NCBI GenBank assembly: GCA_016794625.1
Contig: JAEUGY010000077.1
Location: forward strand, 48,486-112,485
Length of the DNA: 64,000 nucleotides
Direction of reading: 5' to 3'
Source: Opitutaceae bacterium
GTDB lineage: Bacteria > Verrucomicrobiota > Verrucomicrobiia > Opitutales > Opitutaceae
Numbering within the stretch: position 1 is the stretch's first letter; the number at the start of each line of letters is the position of its first letter. This document shows positions 46,477-54,562 of this stretch, in pieces. A program made the translations under genes and the position numbers. The notes beneath the pieces are model-generated. The model did no database searches, had not been told where the DNA came from, and saw nothing but the letters and a program-made list of their open reading frames with translations.

Positions 46477-46509
46477 TGCAAAAAGACAAGAGCTTGCTGA
46501 GTTGTCCAT
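46477..46509 (+). promoter_or_regulatory. Candidate AraC operator, copy 1 (sulfatase promoter)
   Basis: A 33-base element that begins TGCAAAAA and ends AGTT-x-TCCAT. It matches the element at 54386-54418 at 25 of 33 positions without gaps. A -10-like TATGGT starts 24 bases after its last base (46533-46538), and the sulfatase start codon follows 64 bases later. It also lies against the AraC start codon, so it may serve autoregulation. Confidence 0.6.
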
Positions 46510-46601
46510 GTTTTAGGCGACCCGTCGTGTGGTATGGTCTTGGGTGTATCGCATGGGTCCGTGCGATCACGCTGTTCAGCCCATACCCCGCATTTTGTTC
46601 C

Positions 46602-48104
46602 ATGTCCTCCTCCCCGGCAGCCGCTGCGTCGTCGCGACCCAACATCCTCTTCCTGATGACCGACCAGCAGCGCTTCGACACGATCGCCGCGCTCGGGGCG
46701 GCGCCGGCCCTGACTCCGAATCTGGACCGGCTGGTCAGGAGGGGCGTGGCCTGCACCCAGGCGTACTCCACCTGCCCGGTGTGCGTGCCGGCCCGGTACA
46801 CCCTGATGACGGGATGCGAACCGTCCAGGACCGGGTGGTTCAGCAACTGGCAGGAGCCGGCCAAACCGCGCGAGACGTGCGGAGCCTATCTGGCGGAGAC
46901 GATGCAGGCGGCAGGATACCGGACTTGGGGACTGGGTAAATTTCACACCGAGCCCCGGACCGAGCCGCTGGGGTTTGAGACGCAGGAATACTCCGAGGAG
47001 TTGTGGCCGACGGAAGAAGAATTTCTCGCCGACGACTATGTGAAGTGGCTGCGCGACCGGGCTCCCGACCTGCACCATCTCGAGCAGGTCCACGGTGAAC
47101 GGACGGAGATGTACTACGTCCCACAACTGCGCCCGCAGCCCAAGGAGCTGTGCGCCGAAGCGTGGCTGGCCGGGCGGGCGCAGGAGGAGGTGCGCCGCCC
47201 CGATCCTCGCCCCTATTTCGGATTTGTTTCCTTCGTCCAGCCGCATCCCCCGATCGCGCCTCCGATCCCGTACAACCGGTTGTTCGACCCCGACCACATG
47301 CCCGCCCCCGCTTTGGGAGATCCCGGGCTGGATACGATGGACGACTATCTGGGTTGGATGAACCACGCGGTGTGGGCGGAGGATGTGTCGGTGGGGCGGG
47401 CGAAACTCCTGCGTGCGCGTTATGCCGGTTCGATTGCGTTTATCGACGCGTGCATTGGGCGCATTCTCGATGCGGTGGAGGAGGGACCTGAGGCCGACAA
47501 TACGTTGATCTGCTTCTTTTCCGACCATGGTGATCATCTGGGCGATCACCGCGCCTGGCAGAAGGAGAGTTTTTTCGAGGCGTCCTGCCGCATCCCACTT
47601 CTTGTCAGTTGGCCGCGCCGGCTACCCGCGGACGCGCGCTCTGCGGCTTTGGTGGCGCTGACGGACCTCTTTGGGCTGGCCACGAGTGCCGCCGGGAGGA
47701 GTGAACTTCGCCAGGGGCAGGATCTTCTCGCCGTGCTGGAGCGGCGGGTGCCGGCTCGCTCGCACCTTCTAGGTGTGTTTGGAACCCCAGGGACGCCGAA
47801 CTTCAAGGCGATGGTGAGGGAAGGGGACTGGAAGTACTTGTGGCTGTGCAATGGCGGTCGCGAGGCCTTGTTCAATGTTGCGGGCAATCCGGAGGAGAAC
47901 GAGTGCTTCGCCGCACGTGAACCGGCCGTAACGGCCCGTTTGAAAGCCGCCCTGGTCGCGTCGTTGCAGGCCGAATCCGCGACCCAGCCGGCACTGTCCG
48001 GCACAACGCTGGTGGCGTTTCCCTTTGCTCCGTTTCCCCGCGTTCGTATCCGCCAGTTTGCTCGCGGCGTGACGGACTTCGGCCAGGGGCCAGTACCGCG
48101 ATGA
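46602..48104 (+). CDS. Sulfatase without signal peptide (S1 family)
   Basis: A 500-residue formylglycine sulfatase. Metal ligands are seen in LFLMTDQQRFDT, the active-site signature is C61-V-P-A-R65, and CFFSDHGDHLGDH is another family motif. The N-terminus from the ATG at 46602 has no hydrophobic leader, and the upstream extension does not supply one, so the enzyme should work in the cytoplasm. It overlaps the symporter gene by four bases, which fits desulfation after uptake of a sulfated sugar. Confidence 0.9.
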   Translation: MSSSPAAAASSRPNILFLMTDQQRFDTIAALGAAPALTPNLDRLVRRGVACTQAYSTCPVCVPARYTLMTGCEPSRTGWFSNWQEPAKPRETCGAYLAETMQAAGYRTWGLGKFHTEPRTEPLGFETQEYSEELWPTEEEFLADDYVKWLRDRAPDLHHLEQVHGERTEMYYVPQLRPQPKELCAEAWLAGRAQEEVRRPDPRPYFGFVSFVQPHPPIAPPIPYNRLFDPDHMPAPALGDPGLDTMDDYLGWMNHAVWAEDVSVGRAKLLRARYAGSIAFIDACIGRILDAVEEGPEADNTLICFFSDHGDHLGDHRAWQKESFFEASCRIPLLVSWPRRLPADARSAALVALTDLFGLATSAAGRSELRQGQDLLAVLERRVPARSHLLGVFGTPGTPNFKAMVREGDWKYLWLCNGGREALFNVAGNPEENECFAAREPAVTARLKAALVASLQAESATQPALSGTTLVAFPFAPFPRVRIRQFARGVTDFGQGPVPR

Positions 48105-49546
48105 ATCCGCCAGGTGCGCCCGCCACCGGCCCGCTTGCTCCCGCGGAATTGCCCCTGCGCACGCGCGTCGCGTACGGATCCTCGGCTTTCGCCGAGAATC
48201 TGGCGATCAACTCCATCAACCAACTCGCCAACGCGGTTTTTAACATCACGCTCGGGGTGCCGCTGCTGCTGGTTGGACTGGCGCTTTCGTTGCCACGTCT
48301 GATCGACGTCTTTCTTGACCCGTGGATCGGCAACTGGAGCGATCGTTTGCGATCCCGCTGGGGCCGTCGCCGCCCCTTCATCCTCGTCGGTGCGTTGCTG
48401 TGCGCCACGGTCGCCACCGGCTTGTGGTACTTCCCGGAGGGGCGATCCACGAACTTCTATTTCTGGTGGCTGCTTGGGGGCTGCGTGCTGATGTCGGTGG
48501 CCTACAGCATCCTGATCGTGCCCTACGGCGCACTGGGACTGGAGCTGTCGGCCAGCTATCACGAGCGCACCACCTTGATGGGAACCAAGTCCATTCTGCA
48601 CAAGGCCTCTGGTGTGGTGAATCAGTGGCTCCTCAAATGGGTGCGCGATGCAGGTGGGGGCAATCTCGTGGCCGGCGGGCGCCTGTGCGCGCCATTGGTC
48701 GGCGCAGCCATTGCCCTGCTCGGCTGCATCACGGTCGCTTGGGTAAAGGAACGTCCGATTCCATCCCTCGCGGCCCGGGCTCCCCGAGTGTCACTCTGGC
48801 AGAGTTGGAAGATCACCATGGGCCGGGCGGACTTCCGCCACCTCGTTTTCGCTCAGGTCTTCATCTACATGAGCTTCCTGGTCATCGATACGACCGGGTT
48901 TTATCTCAATGTTTTCTACGTGAACGCCGGGGACATGGGTGTCGGCGCGAGCATGAAGGGATGGTATGGCATGGCATTCCAGCTCTGCGGCATGGCGGCG
49001 GTGCCAGTGATCGTGCGGGTTTCCCGTCGCATCGGAAAGAAGAACGCGTTTCTGCTCTGCACACTGACCATCGTTCTCGGAGGGGTCGCCAAGTGGTTTT
49101 GTTATGTGCCCGGAGCCGGGTGGTGGCTGGTCCTGCCTTCCGCGCTGATGGGACCTGGCCTGGTTGCGGTGATGGTGCTCACGCCTTCGATGACCGCCGA
49201 TATTTGTGATCTCGATGCCGCCGAATGTGGTGCACGCCGGGAAGGCATGTACAACGCCGTGCTCAGCTGGTCGCTTAAGTTTGCCCTGACCGGCTCGATC
49301 CTGCTGGCGAACGTGGTGCTGCACCTCGTCGGCTGGCGAACGGACCTGAAGGCCGCTCAGGATCCTGAAACGTTCTTCGCCATGCGGGTGGGCTTTTCCG
49401 GCGGTACGGTGCTTCTGGCGCTGACGGCGGCGTGGTTTGTCTGGCGCTACTCTGTCACACCCGGGCTCATCGCCGCGGCGCAGGCCCGGTCGGTGGAGTT
49501 GACGCCCCGGCGGGGAGAAGGGATCCTCCCGGATCGAGCTTCCTGA
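48101..49546 (+). CDS. GPH-family sugar:cation symporter (MFS)
   Basis: A 481-residue inner-membrane transporter of the glycoside-pentoside-hexuronide family. The MelB-like loop DVFLDPWIGNWSDRLRSRWG RRRPF holds the conserved aspartates, and about twelve membrane segments are visible. It should import mono- or disaccharides released from the polysaccharide with a cation. It overlaps the sulfatase gene (ATGA) and is followed after 33 bases by the GH105 gene. Confidence 0.9.
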   Translation: MNPPGAPATGPLAPAELPLRTRVAYGSSAFAENLAINSINQLANAVFNITLGVPLLLVGLALSLPRLIDVFLDPWIGNWSDRLRSRWGRRRPFILVGALLCATVATGLWYFPEGRSTNFYFWWLLGGCVLMSVAYSILIVPYGALGLELSASYHERTTLMGTKSILHKASGVVNQWLLKWVRDAGGGNLVAGGRLCAPLVGAAIALLGCITVAWVKERPIPSLAARAPRVSLWQSWKITMGRADFRHLVFAQVFIYMSFLVIDTTGFYLNVFYVNAGDMGVGASMKGWYGMAFQLCGMAAVPVIVRVSRRIGKKNAFLLCTLTIVLGGVAKWFCYVPGAGWWLVLPSALMGPGLVAVMVLTPSMTADICDLDAAECGARREGMYNAVLSWSLKFALTGSILLANVVLHLVGWRTDLKAAQDPETFFAMRVGFSGGTVLLALTAAWFVWRYSVTPGLIAAAQARSVELTPRRGEGILPDRAS

Positions 49547-49579
49547 TCGCCCCTTCATTCTTTCCGCAGCTTTTTTGCC

Positions 49580-51592
49580 ATGAATCTTGCCCGCCTCCTT
49601 CTGCCTCTTGCCGGCCTTGTCGTTCTGTCCGCCACCCCCGTTGCGGCTGAACCGACCGCCAACGAAGTCCGTTCCCTGATCCGCCTGGCGGCGCGCGACC
49701 ACCTCGCTCATCCGAGCGGGGTCGACATCAATCATTGGGTCATCGCGCCGTTCTATGACGGCCTGCTCCGCGCCGGTTTTGCCACCGACGACCCCAGCCT
49801 GGTCGGTGCGGTCGTCGACTTCGGCCAGCAGGGCGGCTGGATGCCCGGCTATCGATTCTACCATGCCGATGACGTGGCCGTCGGCCATGCCTGGCTCGAT
49901 CTCTACGGGCTGGATCCCGCCGCCACGGAACGTCTCGGTCCCATCCAGGGCCGCCTCGACCACATCATCGCCCATCCGATCACGGAGGAGCTCAATGACT
50001 TCACCGCCAAACCGAAGACGCCTGGCGTGGAGGTGACCGACCGGTGGACGTGGTGTGATGCGCTCTACATGGCCCCGCCCACGCTCGCCCGGCTGTTTGC
50101 GCTCACGGGCGACGCGAAGTACCTCGCCTTTCTCGACCAGGAGTATCGCTTTTGCTATGACCGACTTTACGACAAGAATGACCGCCTCTTCTATCGCGAC
50201 AGCCGTTTCGCCGGGCCGAAAGGCAAGAAGAGCCCGAGCGGCAAAAAGGTGTTTTGGAGCCGCGGCAATGGCTGGGTCTACGGGGGGCTGGTGCTGCTGC
50301 TCGAGCAGCTTCCGCCCGGCCATCCGAGCCGCCCCTTCTACGAAACGCTTTTTCGAGAGATGACCACCGCGGTCCTCGCGACGCAGCAGGCCGACGGCTT
50401 TTGGTATCCGAATCTCGGTGATGCCGCCGAAATCGCGCAGGGCGAAAGCAGTGGCACCGGCTTCTTTGTCTTTGGCCTGGCCTGGGGCGTGAACGCGGGC
50501 GTGCTCGATCGGGCCCGGCACTGGCCCGCGGTGCTCCGAGGCTGGCATGCCTTGGTAGGTGCCCTCCGCCCGGATGGACTCGTCGGCCGCGTGCAGCAGA
50601 TCGGTTTCGCACCCGACCAGTTCGGGCCGGAGTCGATCGAGGACTACGGTACGGGTGCCTTCCTGTTGGCCGGTGCCGAAGTGCTGCGTGGACTTGGTGG
50701 GGCCACGACACGAGCACCTGCCGCCATCTATGCCGACGCGATGGCCCGGAACGCCGCCCGACCGGTGGTGCCGGCCGCCTACGCCCGGCTGGTGCCTGAG
50801 CGCAAGGACGATCTTGCCTGGGAGAATGACAAGGTGGCCTTTCGCGTTTATGGCCCCGCGCTGCGCGCCGGCGCCGAGGACAGCGGCATCGATGCCTGGA
50901 CCAAGCGCGTGCCCTATCCCGTGCTCAACTCCTGGTATCGGCGCGATCGGATGGAGAAGATTTCCTATCACCAGGATCATGGCGAAGGGCTCGATGCCTA
51001 TCACGTCGGCGACACCCGGGGCTGCGGCGGACTCGGCCTGTGGATCGACGGCAAGCTTGTCACCGCCGACACGTACATTGGCTACAAGATCCATTGGACC
51101 AAACCCGACGTGGCGGAGTTTACCACGCTCTATGAGTATCCGATCACGTTTGAAGGCAAACCCGTCATTGAACACCGCGTCACGCGGCTGCGGTTGGGCG
51201 AGCGTCTCGCCGAAGTCGACGTCTTCTTCTCCAGCAGCAAGTCACGGGGCGCTCGACCGCTGGCCGGATTCAATCCGGAGATTGCCATCGGGCTTGTCAC
51301 GCAAGGGGCCGGGGCGAAACTCATCCTTGATGCGGGGCCGCGGACCATCGCGATCTATGAGCCCTTCGCCGGCGGCAGTCTCGGCACCGGAGTCGTGGTC
51401 GGCGGGGATCAGTCCGTACGCATTGCAGGCCTGCCTGCGGCGGATGCCAAGGGACTTCACCGTCACGCCTTGATCATCACCCGTCTGGGAGCGCGGCAGG
51501 TGCTGCATTACCGCACCGGATTTGCCTGGTCCACGGACGGTGACATCGCCACCGAGTCAGCCTGGCTCGGTTACCTCAAGTCGAAGCGATGA
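49580..51592 (+). CDS. GH105 unsaturated uronyl hydrolase fused to DUF4861
   Basis: A 670-residue secreted enzyme with a signal peptide (residues 1-23). Residues about 28-380 form the alpha/alpha barrel of GH88/GH105, which removes the 4,5-unsaturated uronic acid left by a polysaccharide lyase. D160 (RWTWCDALYMAPP) and the HADD at 96-99 are likely catalytic-site residues; GESSGTGFF is another family mark. Residues about 405-665 match DUF4861 (VPYPVLNSWYRR, YHVGDTRGCGGLGLW), of unproven function but often linked to such enzymes. It lies upstream of the lyase whose products it should cleave. Confidence 0.88.
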   Translation: MNLARLLLPLAGLVVLSATPVAAEPTANEVRSLIRLAARDHLAHPSGVDINHWVIAPFYDGLLRAGFATDDPSLVGAVVDFGQQGGWMPGYRFYHADDVAVGHAWLDLYGLDPAATERLGPIQGRLDHIIAHPITEELNDFTAKPKTPGVEVTDRWTWCDALYMAPPTLARLFALTGDAKYLAFLDQEYRFCYDRLYDKNDRLFYRDSRFAGPKGKKSPSGKKVFWSRGNGWVYGGLVLLLEQLPPGHPSRPFYETLFREMTTAVLATQQADGFWYPNLGDAAEIAQGESSGTGFFVFGLAWGVNAGVLDRARHWPAVLRGWHALVGALRPDGLVGRVQQIGFAPDQFGPESIEDYGTGAFLLAGAEVLRGLGGATTRAPAAIYADAMARNAARPVVPAAYARLVPERKDDLAWENDKVAFRVYGPALRAGAEDSGIDAWTKRVPYPVLNSWYRRDRMEKISYHQDHGEGLDAYHVGDTRGCGGLGLWIDGKLVTADTYIGYKIHWTKPDVAEFTTLYEYPITFEGKPVIEHRVTRLRLGERLAEVDVFFSSSKSRGARPLAGFNPEIAIGLVTQGAGAKLILDAGPRTIAIYEPFAGGSLGTGVVVGGDQSVRIAGLPAADAKGLHRHALIITRLGARQVLHYRTGFAWSTDGDIATESAWLGYLKSKR

Positions 51593-51605
51593 CGGCTTCC
51601 GCGCC

Positions 51606-51668
51606 GGTCCCATGACATCCCCTCCGTTTGAGGCGGTGAACGCCTTCGCCCGCACGTGTCATGGGGCC
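51606..51668. other. Long inverted repeat between GH105 and lyase genes
   Basis: GGTCCCATGACA (51606-51617) pairs with TGTCATGGGGCC (51657-51668) over 12 positions, one of them a G-T pair. A small inner stem (GGCG with CGCC, 51632-51644) lies in the loop. It fills the 116-base gap and could act as an attenuator, a processing site or an operator. Confidence 0.45.
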
Positions 51669-51708
51669 ACCCCGAGGTGAGCGGGCCGATGTTGAACCCC
51701 TCTTTTCC

Positions 51709-54300
51709 ATGAGCCTTGTTCCCGGTGTACGATGGGTGGCTGTTCTCTTTGCGTTTTCGTCGTGGCTTGTCGGCGCGGAGCCACCCGTGCGTCCGCTGAT
51801 TTGGGTCCGTCCGTCTGATCGAGCGGGGGTTTTGGAGAAGATTGAGCGCCAGCCCTGGGCACGGCAGGTGTTCACCTCGCTGAAGGCCCGGGCCGACGCG
51901 GCGGTGGTGCGCCATCGTGCCGATCCCGCTGCCTACTTGGGCACGCTTCCCTGGATTCCCGTGGCGAACGGCGGGCATCCCACGCTCCCACGGATTGATG
52001 ACAATATGGCGGCCAGCGGTCGCGGCGAGTTGCAAAGCCGGCTGCAGCTGTTGCTCGGGCAGGCGATTGATTGTGGCGTGCTCTACTATCTCACGGACGA
52101 AAGGCCCTACGCAGCCTGCGCGGCAGATGTGCTGCAGTCGGTGGTTCGCGGCTTGCGGAGCATTGCGCCAAGCTCGGAGCCGGGCAATGGAGGATGGCTG
52201 TACACCAACGACCACCTCTACGAGTCCCGCGCCGTCGGCGCGCAGGTTCCCATGATTTACGACTTCATTGCCGGCTTCGTCCGTGAAGCGGGTGTCAGCG
52301 TGTTTGATCTGGCGACCGGCTCCCGCGTGCCATTTGACCTCGCCGAGGCGCAGGCGGTGTTCCGCACATATGCAACCCTGGCCATCGAGCATGGTATGTC
52401 CGACACCAACTGGCCGGTGCTGGAGATGCCGAGTCTGACGCACAACGCCCTGGCGATCGACGACCCGGCGGAGCGCGCCCGACTTTTGTCCTATGTCACC
52501 CACGTGGATGCCGAGCGGCAGGACCCTCTGTCCAAGATATTTGCCGACTTTGAGCGCGCGGGCTACGTCTGGCCCGAGTCGATTCAGTATTCCAGTGGTG
52601 TCTCCGACCGGGTGCTCTACGTGGTCTCCCTCCTGCGTCGCCAGACGCCGTCGATCCCGTTGCCATCCGGATTCTCCGCGGTCCCGCGTTCACTCCTGCG
52701 CCTGCGGGATTTCCGTTTCCCCAACGGAGAGTATGTCCGCTTTGGCGACGGCCCCCGTCGGTCGTCGCCGCCTTACGCCAGTCTTGAGCTGGCCTATGCC
52801 CTGGCCCGGCGTGAAGGGGACGATGCGGGCGTGCAGGAGTTCGGAGGCATCCTGCGCGAGGCGATGGAAAGCGGTCGTCTTGATCGGGGAAGGCTGGGGG
52901 GACCGCTTTCCGGTGCGGAGGTCTATCTGGCGCCCCTGGCTCTGCTCTGGCAGGAGCCGGAGATCCTGGTCCCACCCGCGTCCCGGCCCGCGCCATCCAC
53001 AACCGATATCATGCCGTTTGCCGGCCTCGTGGTGCAGCGCAATCTCGCGCCCGACGGTGCGGCGGACGATGGGCTCATGGCCGCCGTGTCTGGCGCGGCC
53101 TATGTGCACTCCCACGCCTCGGGCATGTCCTTGGAACTCTATGGCGCGGGTCAGGTCCTGGGGAGTAGCGCGGGCAAGGGCACCTATACGACGGACGAAC
53201 ACGAGAACTATCGACGTCTCTTTGCGGGCTACAACGGTGTGATCGTCAATGGCGCCTCGCGCAGTCAGGGCCGCTGGGTGAATCTGGGGATTGATACGGT
53301 AAGGCCCGTCGCTCTGGAGCCTGCGGTCGGTCAGGCGCCGGTGTCACCCCACCACTCCTTCACGCTCACGACCTTCACGGATCAGACCACGGGAGGCGAC
53401 TCCGCCCGGCAGGAACGGCTGGTCGGCATTGTGCGGACCTCGGAGAGAACGGGATACTACGTCGACGTCTTTCGCTCCGCGGTGCAGGGTGGCTCCGGTG
53501 TCGAGACGCACGACTATCTGTATCACAACATCGGCGATGGACTCGAGCTGACCGCCGGCGGCAAGGCTCTCGCGCTCCGGCCATCCCCGGATCGATTCCA
53601 GCCGGCGCCCGGCACCACTTGGCAGCGAAATCGCAGCTACCTCTTTCCGGGCTGGCACGTGTTCCGGTCAGTCGCCGCGTCCACGATGATGGAGAAGGAC
53701 GTGCAGGCGGTTTTCCCGATCGACGGACTGCCGGGCGGCGCGGGTGAAATGCGGATTCATCTGCCCGGTTTCAGCGGTCGAAGTTATGCCACTGCTCGCG
53801 CACCGGTGACGAAAGAGGCTCCGCCGCCCTACGACAGGAAGGAGACCCCCGTGCTAGTCGTGCGCCAGCAGGGCGCGGCCTGGAGCTCGCCGTTCGCCGC
53901 CATTTACGAGCCGGGTCGCATCGGCGCGAACGTCATCCAATCGGTCCGGGCACTGAGACCCGGCGGTCGGTTCTCCGGATTTGAAGTGGACGTGCGACTA
54001 CGCGATGAGACATTTCGACAGTATGTGCTGGTAGGTGAGAACGCCGAAGGGGTGGTGGAGGATGCGGGGCGCGGCCTGTATTTTCGAGGTCGCTATGGAG
54101 TCGTGACGCTCGATGCGGCCGGTCGTCCGCGAGAGGGGTATGTGGGTGAGGGCCGGGAGTTGCGCTTGGCGGGCTGGCGCGCGGTGGCTAGCGAAGGGAA
54201 ATCCGCGGCGTTTGTCGTTACCTTCCGAGACGGAACGGCATCCGTCAGTCCTGGTGGGCGCGTCGTATTGTCCCGCGTGGACGGTCCCCAGCCTCGCTGA
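51709..54300 (+). CDS. Secreted heparinase II/III-type polysaccharide lyase
   Basis: An 863-residue protein with a signal peptide from the ATG at 51709 (WVAVLFAFSSWLVGAE). Residues about 30-400 look like an alpha/alpha toroid (NGGWLYTNDHLYESRAVGAQ). From about 430 comes the heparinase II/III-like beta-sandwich with the hallmark YVHSHASGMSLELYGAG, whose histidine is a likely active-site residue, then TDEHENYRRLFAGYNGVIVNG. This subgroup includes ulvan and other uronate lyases, which cut by beta-elimination and leave the unsaturated ends that GH105 removes. The exact polysaccharide cannot be read from sequence. Confidence 0.85.
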   Translation: MSLVPGVRWVAVLFAFSSWLVGAEPPVRPLIWVRPSDRAGVLEKIERQPWARQVFTSLKARADAAVVRHRADPAAYLGTLPWIPVANGGHPTLPRIDDNMAASGRGELQSRLQLLLGQAIDCGVLYYLTDERPYAACAADVLQSVVRGLRSIAPSSEPGNGGWLYTNDHLYESRAVGAQVPMIYDFIAGFVREAGVSVFDLATGSRVPFDLAEAQAVFRTYATLAIEHGMSDTNWPVLEMPSLTHNALAIDDPAERARLLSYVTHVDAERQDPLSKIFADFERAGYVWPESIQYSSGVSDRVLYVVSLLRRQTPSIPLPSGFSAVPRSLLRLRDFRFPNGEYVRFGDGPRRSSPPYASLELAYALARREGDDAGVQEFGGILREAMESGRLDRGRLGGPLSGAEVYLAPLALLWQEPEILVPPASRPAPSTTDIMPFAGLVVQRNLAPDGAADDGLMAAVSGAAYVHSHASGMSLELYGAGQVLGSSAGKGTYTTDEHENYRRLFAGYNGVIVNGASRSQGRWVNLGIDTVRPVALEPAVGQAPVSPHHSFTLTTFTDQTTGGDSARQERLVGIVRTSERTGYYVDVFRSAVQGGSGVETHDYLYHNIGDGLELTAGGKALALRPSPDRFQPAPGTTWQRNRSYLFPGWHVFRSVAASTMMEKDVQAVFPIDGLPGGAGEMRIHLPGFSGRSYATARAPVTKEAPPPYDRKETPVLVVRQQGAAWSSPFAAIYEPGRIGANVIQSVRALRPGGRFSGFEVDVRLRDETFRQYVLVGENAEGVVEDAGRGLYFRGRYGVVTLDAAGRPREGYVGEGRELRLAGWRAVASEGKSAAFVVTFRDGTASVSPGGRVVLSRVDGPQPR

Positions 54301-54385
54301 CGGCTGGACCTGGAGACGGGTGGAGGCGATGGCCTTTGGCATCCGAGTGAGTCTGAGAGGCAACGTCCCGAGACGCCGGTTCGTA

Positions 54386-54418
54386 TGCAAAAACACAAGT
54401 CTTTAGTCAGTTATCCAT
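54386..54418 (+). promoter_or_regulatory. Candidate AraC operator, copy 2 (receptor promoter)
   Basis: The second copy of the 33-base element, again beginning TGCAAAAA and ending in TCCAT. The -10-like TAGGAT at 54442-54447 starts 24 bases after its end, exactly as in copy 1, and both are followed closely by GGGTGTA. The receptor start codon lies 115 bases downstream of the -10. Confidence 0.6.
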
Positions 54419-54562
54419 AGGAGAAGGAGGGCTCCGGCTGATAGGATAGGGTGTAGTCTCAGATCGCACTGAACAGCCTGAGGCTTTTCGTTCCCACCCC
54501 CCAACCCCATCGCGACCGAGCTGACCTGGATCGGCCGGTTCCGAATCAGCTCCACGATCCTC

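Noticed and set aside
48791..51175. A 794-codon minus-strand open frame
   Set aside because: It is the antisense shadow of the symporter and GH105-DUF4861 genes, caused by high GC; the sense proteins have clear motifs.
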